Source: a virus. Taken from it: a stretch of DNA of 42,985 bases. A model generated the notes under the pieces. The model was not told the DNA's origin. It made no database searches and saw nothing but the letters and a program-made list of their open reading frames with translations. The DNA lies in IMG/VR virus record IMGVR_UViG_3300047496_000072, positions 1 through 42,985 of that record; one strand, given 5' to 3'. The stretch's first letter is position 1. Each line of letters starts with the position of its first letter. Below are positions 28,236 to 36,796 of this stretch, one piece after another. The translations under genes and the position numbers were made by a program.

Positions 28236-29548
28236 GGAAGGGGGATGACCGTGATCTGGCGGTTGATCGCCGTGCAGGTGCCACCAAGAGTGGCCCGGTA
28301 CTTGGCGGTGAAGGTGTTGACCCCCGGCGTCAGCCCCGTCACCACGTACACGGCCGACCCTTGCTGCGAGGTGTTCCCAACGTGGTTCGACATGCACTGG
28401 GCGTCGGTCGCCGCCACCGTGGTGGCGCCCGAGACAGCGAATGCCATCGCTCCACCATCTGAGGCCGTGTTGCTGCCGAGCTGGGCAGACACGATGACCA
28501 TGGCCGAAGTGCCGGTGACGGGGGACACGGCGGGGCCTGGGGTCGTCAGGTCAGTGTAGGTAAGAGAGGTCGTGGTCTCACTGGTCGCCACGGTGGCCGA
28601 GAGAACGCCCGGCAGGACTGCCAGGTCGGCGTCGTAGCTGCGCCACTTGGAGGTGACCCCGTTGTACTGGAAGAACACCGACAGCGCCACGCTGATCGTG
28701 GTCGTGGCGGGGAGAGGTGCGGCCGGGCTGGACTCGAACCCGGTTCCCCAAACAATCGACCGGGCCGTGCCGTTGTCCGTTATGCGGATTTCCAGCAGGT
28801 CACCGTCAACCGGCGTGCCACTCAGGTTGGTGGTCATGCTGGTGATGTTGGCTGCCAGAGCGGTTATCTCGAACAGGTCCGTGTTGTCGGTGTTGATCGT
28901 CGGCGTGGCGCTGGAGGCGGTGGAGGTGATCCGGCGAGTGATGCGCTTGTTGGTGAAGGTGGACGTGGTGGAGTCGGCAGCCGCCAGGGCGTGCACGTGG
29001 TCCGACCGGGCGGGCGTCGTGTCGGTGCCATCGGCCACTGCCGACCCAAGTTTCTGGCTACGCCCTACCCCGAACCCGGTCCACTGCAGCCCCCCAGCAC
29101 CAGCCTGAAGGAAGGAGTTGGTGGCGCCTTTGGCCAGCTTGATCAGCGTATTGGCTGCTGAACCCACGAGGAGGTCACCGGCTGCGGCGATAGCCCCGAG
29201 CGTCTGGACCACAACCTGGTTGGCCTCGTCCATGTCCTGGGCGTCGATCACGTGAAGCACGGAAGCCCCGGCTGCGTGGGTCTGGGCCGACCCTGATCCG
29301 TTGTACGCCCGGCCATTGGTGTTGACCGTGCAGGTATTACCCGACCTGGAGGCGCACTGGATCTTCTCTTCCAGGGCTGTCCCCTGGTCAATGACCACCA
29401 TGAAGGGGCCTGTCCCACCATCGGGGAAGGTGCTCCCGTCGTTCAGGGTGAAGGACGAGGCGCTGTTGGACATGCCACCCACACCCAGCACCGCACTGAC
29501 GGAGACTGCGTTCTGGAACTGGCGGCGGATATAGGAGTTAATGGACAT
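28232..29548 (-). CDS. Tail fibre or receptor-binding protein (438 aa)
   Basis: ATG 29548 follows the nozzle-like gene by 13 bases. The N-terminus (SINSYIRRQFQNAVSVSAVL) is a possible virion anchor. The rest is Thr/Ser/Ala/Gly-rich and beta-predicted, with fibre-like phrases (GRAYNGSGSAQTHAAGASVL, ADGTDTTPARSDHVHALAAA). The C-terminal half (about 320-438) resembles a compact beta-sandwich that could contact the host. It lies just before the lysin, a usual place for fibre genes. The assignment is by composition and position. Confidence 0.72.
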   Translation of the reverse strand: MSINSYIRRQFQNAVSVSAVLGVGGMSNSASSFTLNDGSTFPDGGTGPFMVVIDQGTALEEKIQCASRSGNTCTVNTNGRAYNGSGSAQTHAAGASVLHVIDAQDMDEANQVVVQTLGAIAAAGDLLVGSAANTLIKLAKGATNSFLQAGAGGLQWTGFGVGRSQKLGSAVADGTDTTPARSDHVHALAAADSTTSTFTNKRITRRITSTASSATPTINTDNTDLFEITALAANITSMTTNLSGTPVDGDLLEIRITDNGTARSIVWGTGFESSPAAPLPATTTISVALSVFFQYNGVTSKWRSYDADLAVLPGVLSATVATSETTTSLTYTDLTTPGPAVSPVTGTSAMVIVSAQLGSNTASDGGAMAFAVSGATTVAATDAQCMSNHVGNTSQQGSAVYVVTGLTPGVNTFTAKYRATLGGTCTAINRQITVIPLP

Positions 29549-29561
29549 TTAGCTTCCGATC

Positions 29562-31532
29562 TTAAACGACGGTTCTACAGGTGATAACAGCGACCCCGTT
29601 CAGCTCGCCACTGAGGCTGGCCCACTGTTCCGGAATCCAGTCAATGGACTCGATGGTCACGGCGCCGGGGTTGATGTTCCCCACCTGGAGGGTGACGATC
29701 TGCTTGCTGGACCGGAGGGCATCGAGGATTGCGTACTCGTCCGAGGGCACGATGAAGTGCTCCACGTCCTTGATCGTGTACTTCTCCCTCAGCTGGATCA
29801 CCACGTTCCAGTCGGTGGGGGCCACGGCGGCGGGGACGCTCCGAATAGTGTGGCGGGTGAGTACCGGCGTCTGAGCACCGATCGACCCCGCCTGGTTCCC
29901 GACCCCCCAGTCCGAGTAGAGCACCTCCCGAATCTCCATGGTCTGACAGAGGTCCTGATTCGTGGCGTTTTCGGCGAAGGTCTGTCCCGCCGACTCCGCT
30001 ATCCCGGTGTTGGAGAACGAACCACCATCGAGTGACACAAGGGTCTGGATGGCAGGCCCGAAGCCCTCGGACCCGGAGGAGGGGAGCGCCTGGAAGGTGA
30101 GGTCCACGAACACGGGGCGCTTGTTGTCTGCGATCCCGTAGGTGATCAGCCCGGAGTCGATCGTGCCGGACAGCACGTAGTTCGTAGTGTCCTCGATGAT
30201 CACGCCGACCCCCGCCACGGCATACACCGGGGTTGGTGCCGAACCTCCCGTGGCCTGGAAGTGGACGACCGAGGTGACGTGACCCTGGTACAGCATGGCC
30301 GGATCAGTCATCAGGTCGGTGGCCCAGGCTGGGGCCAGGTCGCTCACGAAAACCGAGGGGTCCATCCGGAACAAGCCCGTGCTGGTCACGTCGTAGTTGT
30401 CGTAGTTGCCCCAGATGAAGCGGTCGAAGCCGCTGAAGCACGACACCCCGCCACGCTGGAGGGTGACGGGGCCGATGGTCAGGGACACCGTGCCCGCCAC
30501 GCCGTTAGCAAGGGCCTGCTCTGCGAAGCGCCACCCCTGGCTCGTGCCGATGGCCACGCCCGACCCGGCGTACCCGTAGATGGCGTTGACGGTCTCGCCG
30601 TTGGGGAGCTGGCCACACAGGATGGGGGCGGCCAGCGCCGTCCCATCAGCGTTGATCTGGATGGAGTAGATGACACCCACGTCGCCGGAGTTGCCCGCTG
30701 CGAAGATGACGCCGTTGCCGTTGGTGAGGTCCGTCCACACCAGGTTGCCGTAGTTCGACACCCCGAGGGCGGCAGGCAGAGCGCCGGACGTGATGACGTT
30801 GTAGAGGCTGGCGCCGCTGGCCACCATCAGGCGTCCCATAGTGAACCGCACGATGGCGGAGGACGACACGCCGGTAGACACGTACTGCGTGGCGCTGGCC
30901 GCACCCTCCGTGGTGGAGTAGACGCCGCTGGCACCGTAGGCCACGTACACGCTGTGGCCGTCCGAACAGATGGAGCTGGGGGTGACGCCACCGGGCGTCC
31001 CCGTCACCGTGGTGAAGGTCACCAGGTCAGAGGTGTATTTCAGGGCTGTGCCGTCAAGCAGGTAGAGGTGGTTGTTGCACACGGCGAACTGCACGTTGGT
31101 ATTGGCGCTGGACAGCGCCCGTGTGGTGGTGTGGAGGAGCTGGAGCTGCCACTGGGTCCACGGGTCGATGCCCTTGCTGGAGCGGAAGCTGAACTCCGAG
31201 GAACTCTTGCGATCCAAGAACACCTGGCTGGCTCCCTCGTGCCAGCTGTCCTGGGTCCGGCGCCAGAGCTGTTCGGTAGAGAGGGACTGCTCACCCGGCT
31301 CGTTGGAGGTGTCGGCCTGCGTCCTGGTGATGGTCGTGGTGGTGGCCCGCATGGCCTGGCGCTTCCACGGCTTGAACTCCAGGTCGTGCAGGTACTCCCG
31401 GCCGTGGATGGCGATGACGAAGGGGTCGGGGACAAGCGAGGAGGACCCACCACCGGGGATGTCGGACCACACCGAGTCCAGCGGGCCAGCGAGGGTGCCC
31501 TGGAAGTTTCCCGAGGGCGGGCGGAGCGTCAC
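29562..31532 (-). CDS. Tail nozzle-like or tail protein (656 aa)
   Basis: I chose GTG 31532 (TAGTG overlap with the previous stop); GTG 31559 is also in frame. The sequence is beta-rich with repeated short hydrophobic strands and propeller-like phrases (FAVCNNHLYLLDGTALKY, SICSDGHSVYVAYGASGVYS, IVRFTMGRLMVASGASLYNV). Length, position after the adaptor-like gene and before the fibre, and beta-propeller character are similar to tail tubular protein B/nozzle proteins of short-tailed phages. No family motif is decisive. Confidence 0.66.
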   Translation of the reverse strand: MTLRPPSGNFQGTLAGPLDSVWSDIPGGGSSSLVPDPFVIAIHGREYLHDLEFKPWKRQAMRATTTTITRTQADTSNEPGEQSLSTEQLWRRTQDSWHEGASQVFLDRKSSSEFSFRSSKGIDPWTQWQLQLLHTTTRALSSANTNVQFAVCNNHLYLLDGTALKYTSDLVTFTTVTGTPGGVTPSSICSDGHSVYVAYGASGVYSTTEGAASATQYVSTGVSSSAIVRFTMGRLMVASGASLYNVITSGALPAALGVSNYGNLVWTDLTNGNGVIFAAGNSGDVGVIYSIQINADGTALAAPILCGQLPNGETVNAIYGYAGSGVAIGTSQGWRFAEQALANGVAGTVSLTIGPVTLQRGGVSCFSGFDRFIWGNYDNYDVTSTGLFRMDPSVFVSDLAPAWATDLMTDPAMLYQGHVTSVVHFQATGGSAPTPVYAVAGVGVIIEDTTNYVLSGTIDSGLITYGIADNKRPVFVDLTFQALPSSGSEGFGPAIQTLVSLDGGSFSNTGIAESAGQTFAENATNQDLCQTMEIREVLYSDWGVGNQAGSIGAQTPVLTRHTIRSVPAAVAPTDWNVVIQLREKYTIKDVEHFIVPSDEYAILDALRSSKQIVTLQVGNINPGAVTIESIDWIPEQWASLSGELNGVAVITCRTVV

Positions 31533-32437
31533 TACAGCACCCGGAGCGGGTAGCCCCACTGCTTCAGGAGTCCTGAAGCCACCCGCATGATCCTCTCCTG
31601 CCGCAGCAGCAGCAGTCCCTTGTAGGAGTTGAGCACCTGGCCACCCGTCACCAGCTCCAGCTGAAGCGGGTCGGTAGTGGCCTCGGTGAAGTTGCGCTTA
31701 ACCTCCCGGCCCGCCATCAGGGAGCAGGCGGCACCCAGGGCGGGCAGTCCGTTGGCCGCAGCCGGGAGACCGGCCACGGTCTGGAGGTCGTCGGTCAGGT
31801 TGACGAGATGGGAGAACCGAGAGCGATAACGGACGTGCATGGGCAGGCCCGGGTGTGCGCTCTCGTTGAGGAGGAGGGCCATGCCGCTGGGGTAGTCGGT
31901 GGTGGGGACTGACCGGGCCACCTCGAAGGACCGGATGGCTGGGAGGTGCATGGTCGGGCCGGGAATCTTGTACCGGATTTCCTGGATGGCCAGCACGTTG
32001 TCGGGAGTGACGCCGGTCATGTCATAGCCGCTGACCGCAGCGTTGTAGGTCAGCTCCAGGTCCTTGATGGCGAACAGCCCAGCGCTCGGAGAGGCCAGGT
32101 CGTCCAGGTCCTCGTTAATCGCACGCTGGATCATGTACGGGGAGAACTTGGGCATGGCCTCTACGAAGGCCCCGTTGGTGTGGGTGGCGGGGGTGCTCCC
32201 GTCTACCCCTCTGTCACACAGAGTGACCCGAGTGCCAGAGGTCTCCCAGATGCGAATGTGCTCCAGGTCGATGGCCACGATGGCCCCTCGCTGGGCGATG
32301 GCCCCGAGGTCGTAGGAGAGGGTGAAGTTGGTGGCGTTGGGGTCCGTGATCGCCACGCCCAGCTTGTTGCTGTAAGGCTGCTGGTTCGAGTACAGGAACG
32401 TCCGTGTCTCGTTGATCAGGTCGCTCAGGGTGGTCAT
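31532..32437 (-). CDS. Head-to-tail adaptor-like protein (301 aa)
   Basis: ATG 32437 overlaps the stop of the GT2-like gene (ATGA). The N-terminal part is a short helix followed by beta segments (SDLINETRTFLYSNQQPYSN, FTLSYDLGAIAQRGAIVAID), and the C-terminal part is helical (GLPALGAACSLMAGREVKRN, KGLLLLRQERIMRVASG). This helical C-terminus and the position before the nozzle-like gene fit a connector or tail tubular protein A role. The call is inference from context. Confidence 0.6.
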   Translation of the reverse strand: MTTLSDLINETRTFLYSNQQPYSNKLGVAITDPNATNFTLSYDLGAIAQRGAIVAIDLEHIRIWETSGTRVTLCDRGVDGSTPATHTNGAFVEAMPKFSPYMIQRAINEDLDDLASPSAGLFAIKDLELTYNAAVSGYDMTGVTPDNVLAIQEIRYKIPGPTMHLPAIRSFEVARSVPTTDYPSGMALLLNESAHPGLPMHVRYRSRFSHLVNLTDDLQTVAGLPAAANGLPALGAACSLMAGREVKRNFTEATTDPLQLELVTGGQVLNSYKGLLLLRQERIMRVASGLLKQWGYPLRVL

Positions 32438-33078
32438 GGGTGGCGCACAGATACCTTTGGATCAAGCCATAATCCTCCCCCCCCAGTGTAGGGCCAACGG
32501 CCATCCCATGCCTGCAAGGGGGCATACTCGCTGGTGGCGAAGCAGCTCCCACAGCTGTCGATCTTGACCAGCCCATCCACTACGGTCGGCTCATGTGGGT
32601 AGTACGGCGGCTCCTCAGTGAAGTGGGTGCCTTCCATCCGGTAGCCCCAGTGGTCGTAGAACCGAGGGGAGTTGTACTCCAGGGCCAGGGGTGCCACGGA
32701 GCGACCCGTCTTGGCCTGCTCGATCAGCTGCGCCAGAGCGGGGGCTTCCCATACCAGGTCAGCCTCTACCCACACGAGCGCCTCCGGCTCCTGCTCCAGC
32801 GCCATCCGCAGGACGGGCCGAACCACCGAGGCGATCTGGGTCCAGCGCAGGCTCGTGTCCACGCTGCCGAAGTCGGCGCCGCCGTGGTTCACCTCCAGCA
32901 GGTTCTCAATCTTGTCGGGTGGGGTGTTCTCCAGGGCGTCCGCTGTGCCGTCCGACGCATCGCCGTAGCCCACCGAGACCCTGATGTCCACCAGCTCCCG
33001 GAGCCGACGCATCTGGGCCAGGTAGCGGTCCATGTAGCCCATCGAGTTCCGCATGATGGAGCAGACGGCAACCGTCAT
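32434..33078 (-). CDS. GT2-like glycosyltransferase-type protein (214 aa)
   Basis: ATG 33078 overlaps the 23-aa gene. The sequence resembles short GT-A nucleotide-sugar enzymes: TVAVCSIMRNSMGYMDRYLA at the start, VGYGDASDGTADAL, a D-x-D-like acidic site (ALVWVEADLVWE) and a C-terminal DSCGSCFATSEYAPL. These enzymes pass a sugar from a nucleotide donor to an acceptor. It is the last gene of the sugar module inserted among virion genes. It lacks a clear full-length GT2 C-terminus, so it may be a compact or non-catalytic member. Confidence 0.68.
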   Translation of the reverse strand: MTVAVCSIMRNSMGYMDRYLAQMRRLRELVDIRVSVGYGDASDGTADALENTPPDKIENLLEVNHGGADFGSVDTSLRWTQIASVVRPVLRMALEQEPEALVWVEADLVWEAPALAQLIEQAKTGRSVAPLALEYNSPRFYDHWGYRMEGTHFTEEPPYYPHEPTVVDGLVKIDSCGSCFATSEYAPLQAWDGRWPYTGGGGLWLDPKVSVRHP

Positions 33079-33146
33079 CGGTTCACCAGGCAGTCACAGA
33101 GTCGGCGGTCACGCTCGCCGCAGTAGGGGCACGGCTCTTCGGGCAC
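33075..33146 (-). CDS. Zinc-knuckle micropeptide (23 aa)
   Basis: A 23-codon ORF starts at GTG three bases after the dehydratase-like stop and ends with an ATGA overlap to the GT2-like gene. It contains PCPYCGERDRRLCDC, four Cys in CxxC and CxC spacing, a minimal zinc-binding unit. Tight coupling on both sides argues that it is translated. No function assigned. Confidence 0.5.
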   Translation of the reverse strand: MPEEPCPYCGERDRRLCDCLVNR

Positions 33147-33148
33147 GG

Positions 33149-34258
33149 TCACAGGAAATCTCCAATCAGATTGGCCACTGCTTCAACATCCCCCCTATAA
33201 GGGGTGGGGTGCAGGCCCACGAACAGGCCCTCCTCGTCCACACGGTCGGCGCCAGGGGTCGGGCCGAAGTAGAAGCCCGTGAACGCCCGCTGGTTCCGCA
33301 GGTTGCCCGCCAGGATGGGCCGTGTCTCCACACCGTTCTCCTCCAGGTACGCCGCCAGAGCGTCCCGCTGCTTGGCCTCCACGAACATGGGGATGCCGAA
33401 CCATGACGGGGTGCAGTGCTCGGGTACGTCCATGAGGCGCACGCTGGGGTGGTCGGCCATGTACCGAGCGAAGTGGTTGTAGTTCGCCGTGCGGTTCCGA
33501 ATGAAGTCGTCCACCTTAGCCAGCTGCACCAGCCCGATGGCGGCCTGCACCTCAGTGGGCCGCAGATTGAACCCGGGGCCGTCGAAGGTGTACTTGTCGT
33601 CGCTCTTGTGGCGAGTCCAGCCGTGGCTGCGGAGCGAGCGGTACTTGTCGGCCGTCACATGGTCATTGGTGGTGACCATGCCACCCTCCATCGTGGTCAT
33701 GTGGTGGGAGAAAAAGAACGACCAGCTGGCATCGCCGTGTGCACCCACCGACGCCAAGGTTGCGTCCTTCGCACCCAGCGCCTCGCAACAGTCCTCGGTG
33801 ATGTAGGGCCACTTGCTCGGGTCCGGGTTGTGGAGGATTGACCTGAGCAGTTCGCCAATGTCCACCGGCACGCCCATCAAGTGCGGGATGCTGATGGCCT
33901 TGGTCCGAGAGGTCAGCGCCTGTTCTACCAGCTCAGAGGTGGTATTCACTCCGTCCACGTCGCAGAACTTCACGTCCCACCCGGCCATCTCCCACGCCCA
34001 CGCATGGGTCGGCCACGTCACGGCGGGAATGATCACCTGCCCTCGGATGGGGGGTGCCCACGCCATGAGCAGGTCGGCGGAGCTGCCGCTGTTGACCATG
34101 ACTGCGTGCGGCACGCCGACGTAGCGTGCGAACGCCTCCTCGAACTCCTCCACCTTCTCCCCCATGGTGGTCTTGCCACTGAGCACCACCTCGTAGGCGG
34201 AGTTGGCCTCCTCCCAGTCCATGGTGGACTCAGCTAAGGGGTACCAGTATTCGCCCAC
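33149..34258 (-). CDS. PLP-dependent sugar 3-dehydratase-like protein (DegT/ColD type, Lys-to-His)
   Basis: GTG 34258 follows GGAGGAG and gives 369 aa. It is a DegT/DnrJ/EryC1/StrS-family protein: SGSSAD (57-62), IIPAVTWPTHAWA, ITEDCCEALGA with Asp156, and SFFFSHHMTTMEGGMV (180-195). The PLP-binding Lys that should precede the EGG motif by six residues is His185. That replacement is the signature of GDP-4-keto-6-deoxymannose 3-dehydratase (ColD) and the related E1 dehydratase, which remove a sugar hydroxyl and do not run ordinary transamination. It probably makes a 3-deoxy or 3,6-dideoxy nucleotide sugar. Its neighbours are two glycosyltransferase-type genes. The exact substrate is inference. 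Confidence 0.85.
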   Translation of the reverse strand: MGEYWYPLAESTMDWEEANSAYEVVLSGKTTMGEKVEEFEEAFARYVGVPHAVMVNSGSSADLLMAWAPPIRGQVIIPAVTWPTHAWAWEMAGWDVKFCDVDGVNTTSELVEQALTSRTKAISIPHLMGVPVDIGELLRSILHNPDPSKWPYITEDCCEALGAKDATLASVGAHGDASWSFFFSHHMTTMEGGMVTTNDHVTADKYRSLRSHGWTRHKSDDKYTFDGPGFNLRPTEVQAAIGLVQLAKVDDFIRNRTANYNHFARYMADHPSVRLMDVPEHCTPSWFGIPMFVEAKQRDALAAYLEENGVETRPILAGNLRNQRAFTGFYFGPTPGADRVDEEGLFVGLHPTPYRGDVEAVANLIGDFL

Positions 34259-35667
34259 TTGGCTTTCTCCTCCTCCAGGATGGTGTCGGTGAGGCTCTGG
34301 CCGGTGCCGTACTTCTGGTGGCACGTCGGGCAGTACGCCTGCCGATCCATCAGTTCCTTCATCTTCTCGGCCTGCCACGGCAGCAGCCCGTGGTCCCCTG
34401 CGTCCCACACCTCGTTGCCGTTCCCGTCGATGACGGGTGTCTCTGACTTGGCAATGTCGATCAGCCCAGCCTCGAAGAGGATGCGCTTCACGTCGCCCGA
34501 CACTCGGTACTCCTCGCCCGGCTCGAAGGCCATGATGTTGCCGCCGATGTCAGCCTTGTGGTGCTTCAGCAGGACCACCTTGTAGAGCTTCCCGGACGGC
34601 TCGTACCAGTTCAGCTGGCCACCCTGGAAGGGAGTCAGCCGCTCCCGGCCGATGGCGTCGATGAACCCGGTGGCGGTGTTCTTCCAGTTGAACTCGGCCA
34701 GGGCGAGCGGGGCGTTTTCCTTGGCCCGCTCCACACACTCGGCGTACTCCTCGTAGACGTAGCGCATGTACTCACAGAGCTGGCCGTAGTCAGGCTCCCA
34801 CCACACGCCGCTGTCGCCATAGACGAAGGCGCCCGCCTTCTCCAGCTTGGACTCCAGGGGCATCCCGTAGTGGGCGAACGCCTCGTGGCCGTGGGCACCC
34901 GTGAGGATGGTGGGGAGTCCCTGCACGATGGCCTGGAGGGGCTGGAGGCCGAAGCCCTCGCCCCGGGCGGCACCGATGTAGCAGTGGGCGTTGGCGTACA
35001 GGTCAATCTCGGCCTCGGGTGGGATGTACCCGGTGACGTGTTCGATCCTCTCGCCGTAGTAGTTCTCCGGCCGAGGGGCCTTCATCACCAGGTAGGGCGT
35101 GGGCTGGTCCTGGCGCCAAGAACCCTCCGGGAACACCTCCCGGAACGCCTCATACACCAGGTCAGTGCCCTTGCGCTGGCCACGGCCACCCACCAGGAAG
35201 TTGAACCGGGTGGTGGGCATGGTGCGGGGGACATAGAACCACTGCTTAGGGTCCACCCCCAGGGGCACGTACTTGACGTTGTGGTGGTACTCCGAGAACA
35301 ACTCCTGGTTCTGCCGGGACGGCACGATCAGGGTATCGAACTCGTGGAAGTTTTCCCGGAACACGGCGGGCAGGTGGTTGGTCTCGTACATGGTGTAGAG
35401 GACAGTCGTCTGCCCCTTCCACCAGCCCCGGGCGTGGGCCGGGACGGAGGCCCATGCCACGATGTTCGTCATGCCCTCTCGGGGCTTGCCACCGAATGCC
35501 TCGTAGGCGCTCTCGTCGTCCAGGACGTAGGTGTTGGGGGCGTCAGCGATGTTGTCGTAGACGGTGATCCCCTGCTTCTCCACCTCTTCTCCCAGGTGGA
35601 CGCCCATGCGGCCGTAGCCGATCTGAGCGGAGCGGACACGGAAGAGGGTGATTTCAGGCTGCGACAT
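34234..35667 (-). CDS. GT4-type glycosyltransferase with C-terminal Cys motif (477 aa)
   Basis: ATG 35667 lies inside the end of the macro-domain gene. The sequence is GT-B-like: an N-terminal Rossmann region (YGRMGVHLGEEVEKQGITVY, FDTLIVPSRQNQELF), KYVPLGVDPKQWF, RFNFLVGGRGQRKGTDLVYE, then YIGAARGEGFGLQPLQAIVQ with the E-x7-E-type acceptor/nucleotide site near Glu247. An extra C-terminal region (about 355-477) has a VVLLKHHKADIGGNIMAF segment and CPTCHQKYG. It likely transfers a sugar, perhaps the product of the neighbouring dehydratase, to a virion protein, phage DNA or host glycan. Confidence 0.85.
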   Translation of the reverse strand: MSQPEITLFRVRSAQIGYGRMGVHLGEEVEKQGITVYDNIADAPNTYVLDDESAYEAFGGKPREGMTNIVAWASVPAHARGWWKGQTTVLYTMYETNHLPAVFRENFHEFDTLIVPSRQNQELFSEYHHNVKYVPLGVDPKQWFYVPRTMPTTRFNFLVGGRGQRKGTDLVYEAFREVFPEGSWRQDQPTPYLVMKAPRPENYYGERIEHVTGYIPPEAEIDLYANAHCYIGAARGEGFGLQPLQAIVQGLPTILTGAHGHEAFAHYGMPLESKLEKAGAFVYGDSGVWWEPDYGQLCEYMRYVYEEYAECVERAKENAPLALAEFNWKNTATGFIDAIGRERLTPFQGGQLNWYEPSGKLYKVVLLKHHKADIGGNIMAFEPGEEYRVSGDVKRILFEAGLIDIAKSETPVIDGNGNEVWDAGDHGLLPWQAEKMKELMDRQAYCPTCHQKYGTGQSLTDTILEEEKAKWANTGTP

Positions 35668-36187
35668 AGCTCAGCTCCCGGTTGTAAAGGGCCAGCGTCT
35701 TGGTGTCGTAGGCCACCAGAATGGCTACGTCCAGGTCTGCGGTGCTCTCACGCAGTTCCCGAACCGCCACCTGTGCGGCCCGGTCTGCGGGGAAGCGGAA
35801 CACCCCCGTACTGATGGCCGGAAAGGCAATGGAGCGAGCGCCAAGCCGAACCGCTTCAGCGAGCGAGCTGCGGTAGCAGTTGGCCAGGTCCTCCACCAGG
35901 CCGTGACGCCACTCGTGCTCCCGTCGCATGTGACCACCCCCCACCCACACGGGACCCACGGTGTGGATGACCCACCGAGCGGGGAGGTTGAAGCCCGGGG
36001 TGGACTTGGCGTGTCCCACTTCGCAACCACCCAGCGGGTTGCAGGCTCGCATCATGTCGTCGTGGCCCGCCGCCTGCCAGATCGCACCATCCACCCCGCC
36101 ACCACCGACCAGCTCACGATTGGCTGCGTTCACGATGGCGTCCACCTCCAGGGTGGTGATGTCTCCGTGGAAGAGTTCAACTCGCAT
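35654..36187 (-). CDS. Macro-domain protein (MacroD/YmdB-type)
   Basis: The 177-aa protein is almost a minimal macro domain: ELFHGDITTLEVDAIVNAAN (3-22), GGGGVDGAIWQAAG, a C-x4-GGCEVGHAKSTPGF segment, VIHTVGPVW and SIAFPAISTGVFRFPADRAA. This pattern matches enzymes that bind ADP-ribose and often remove ADP-ribose from proteins or hydrolyse O-acetyl-ADP-ribose. In a phage it may reverse ADP-ribosylation by a host defence toxin or process ADP-ribose derivatives. It is the first gene of the sugar module. The function is inferred from the fold. Confidence 0.92.
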   Translation of the reverse strand: MRVELFHGDITTLEVDAIVNAANRELVGGGGVDGAIWQAAGHDDMMRACNPLGGCEVGHAKSTPGFNLPARWVIHTVGPVWVGGGHMRREHEWRHGLVEDLANCYRSSLAEAVRLGARSIAFPAISTGVFRFPADRAAQVAVRELRESTADLDVAILVAYDTKTLALYNRELSYVAA

Positions 36188-36533
36188 CGGGCACCTGCAC
36201 GCTCTTGGGGCGGCTGACTTCCATGGCCTTGGCGATAGCGAGACCCTCCTGGACCTGGGGCTTTACGCTCTTCGGAACGATCTTCCCCATCTCCACCTCG
36301 AACTGGTCGGTGGCCCGGGACTCCAGGGCTGCGGAGTCGTCAATCCGGGGGGGCTGGATGCCATTGCGCCGGAGCCGCTTGTAGGCGGGCATGTCGGCCT
36401 CCCACCGTTTGTCGGTGGCGTTACCAGTGACCGCCTCTGGATGCCTCGTGGGCATGGCGGAGGGCTGGAACCCAACCGATCTGATGCAGCCTCTACCTTC
36501 AAGGCACTTGAAACAACGGCCACAATCGGCCAT
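36177..36533 (-). CDS. Hypothetical virion-region protein (118 aa) with N-terminal Cys cluster
   Basis: I chose ATG 36533 because AGGAGGAG lies just before it. The N-terminus has CGRCFKCLEGRGC, a zinc-type cluster. The middle (KRWEADMPAYKRLRRNGIQP, then RIDDSAALESRATDQFEVE) is a pattern common in actinophage hypothetical proteins near virion genes. Its 3' end overlaps the macro-domain gene by 11 bases. Function unknown. Confidence 0.68.
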   Translation of the reverse strand: MADCGRCFKCLEGRGCIRSVGFQPSAMPTRHPEAVTGNATDKRWEADMPAYKRLRRNGIQPPRIDDSAALESRATDQFEVEMGKIVPKSVKPQVQEGLAIAKAMEVSRPKSVQVPDAS

Positions 36534-36550
36534 GCTCTCCTCCTCCTGCT

Positions 36551-36796
36551 TTAGATCAGTCCTGCCCACCTTGAGGCTGCGGCGTTCTCGCCCCAGTTCT
36601 TGGTGCCAGCCAGCTGGTTCAGCACGCCCTCAAGATCACGATACGCCGTCTTGGCGTTGCCCGCAATCACGTTGAGCGCACCGACAAGGGGAAACCCCTT
36701 GGTGCCAGCCATTGTATTCGCTGCGTAGACGTGCCCGTTGACACCCGGGGTGCCAGCCTTGGCGATGATTGCTGCGGACAGCTCGGATGGTCCCAT
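36551..36796 (-). CDS. Small virion-region protein (81 aa)
   Basis: ATG 36796 overlaps the previous TAA (TAATG). The product is Ala/Gly-rich with helix-like parts (PSELSAAIIAKAGTPGVNGH, then KTAYRDLEGVLNQLAGT). No family recognised. It belongs to the run of small genes downstream of the capsid. Confidence 0.6.
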   Translation of the reverse strand: MGPSELSAAIIAKAGTPGVNGHVYAANTMAGTKGFPLVGALNVIAGNAKTAYRDLEGVLNQLAGTKNWGENAAASRWAGLI

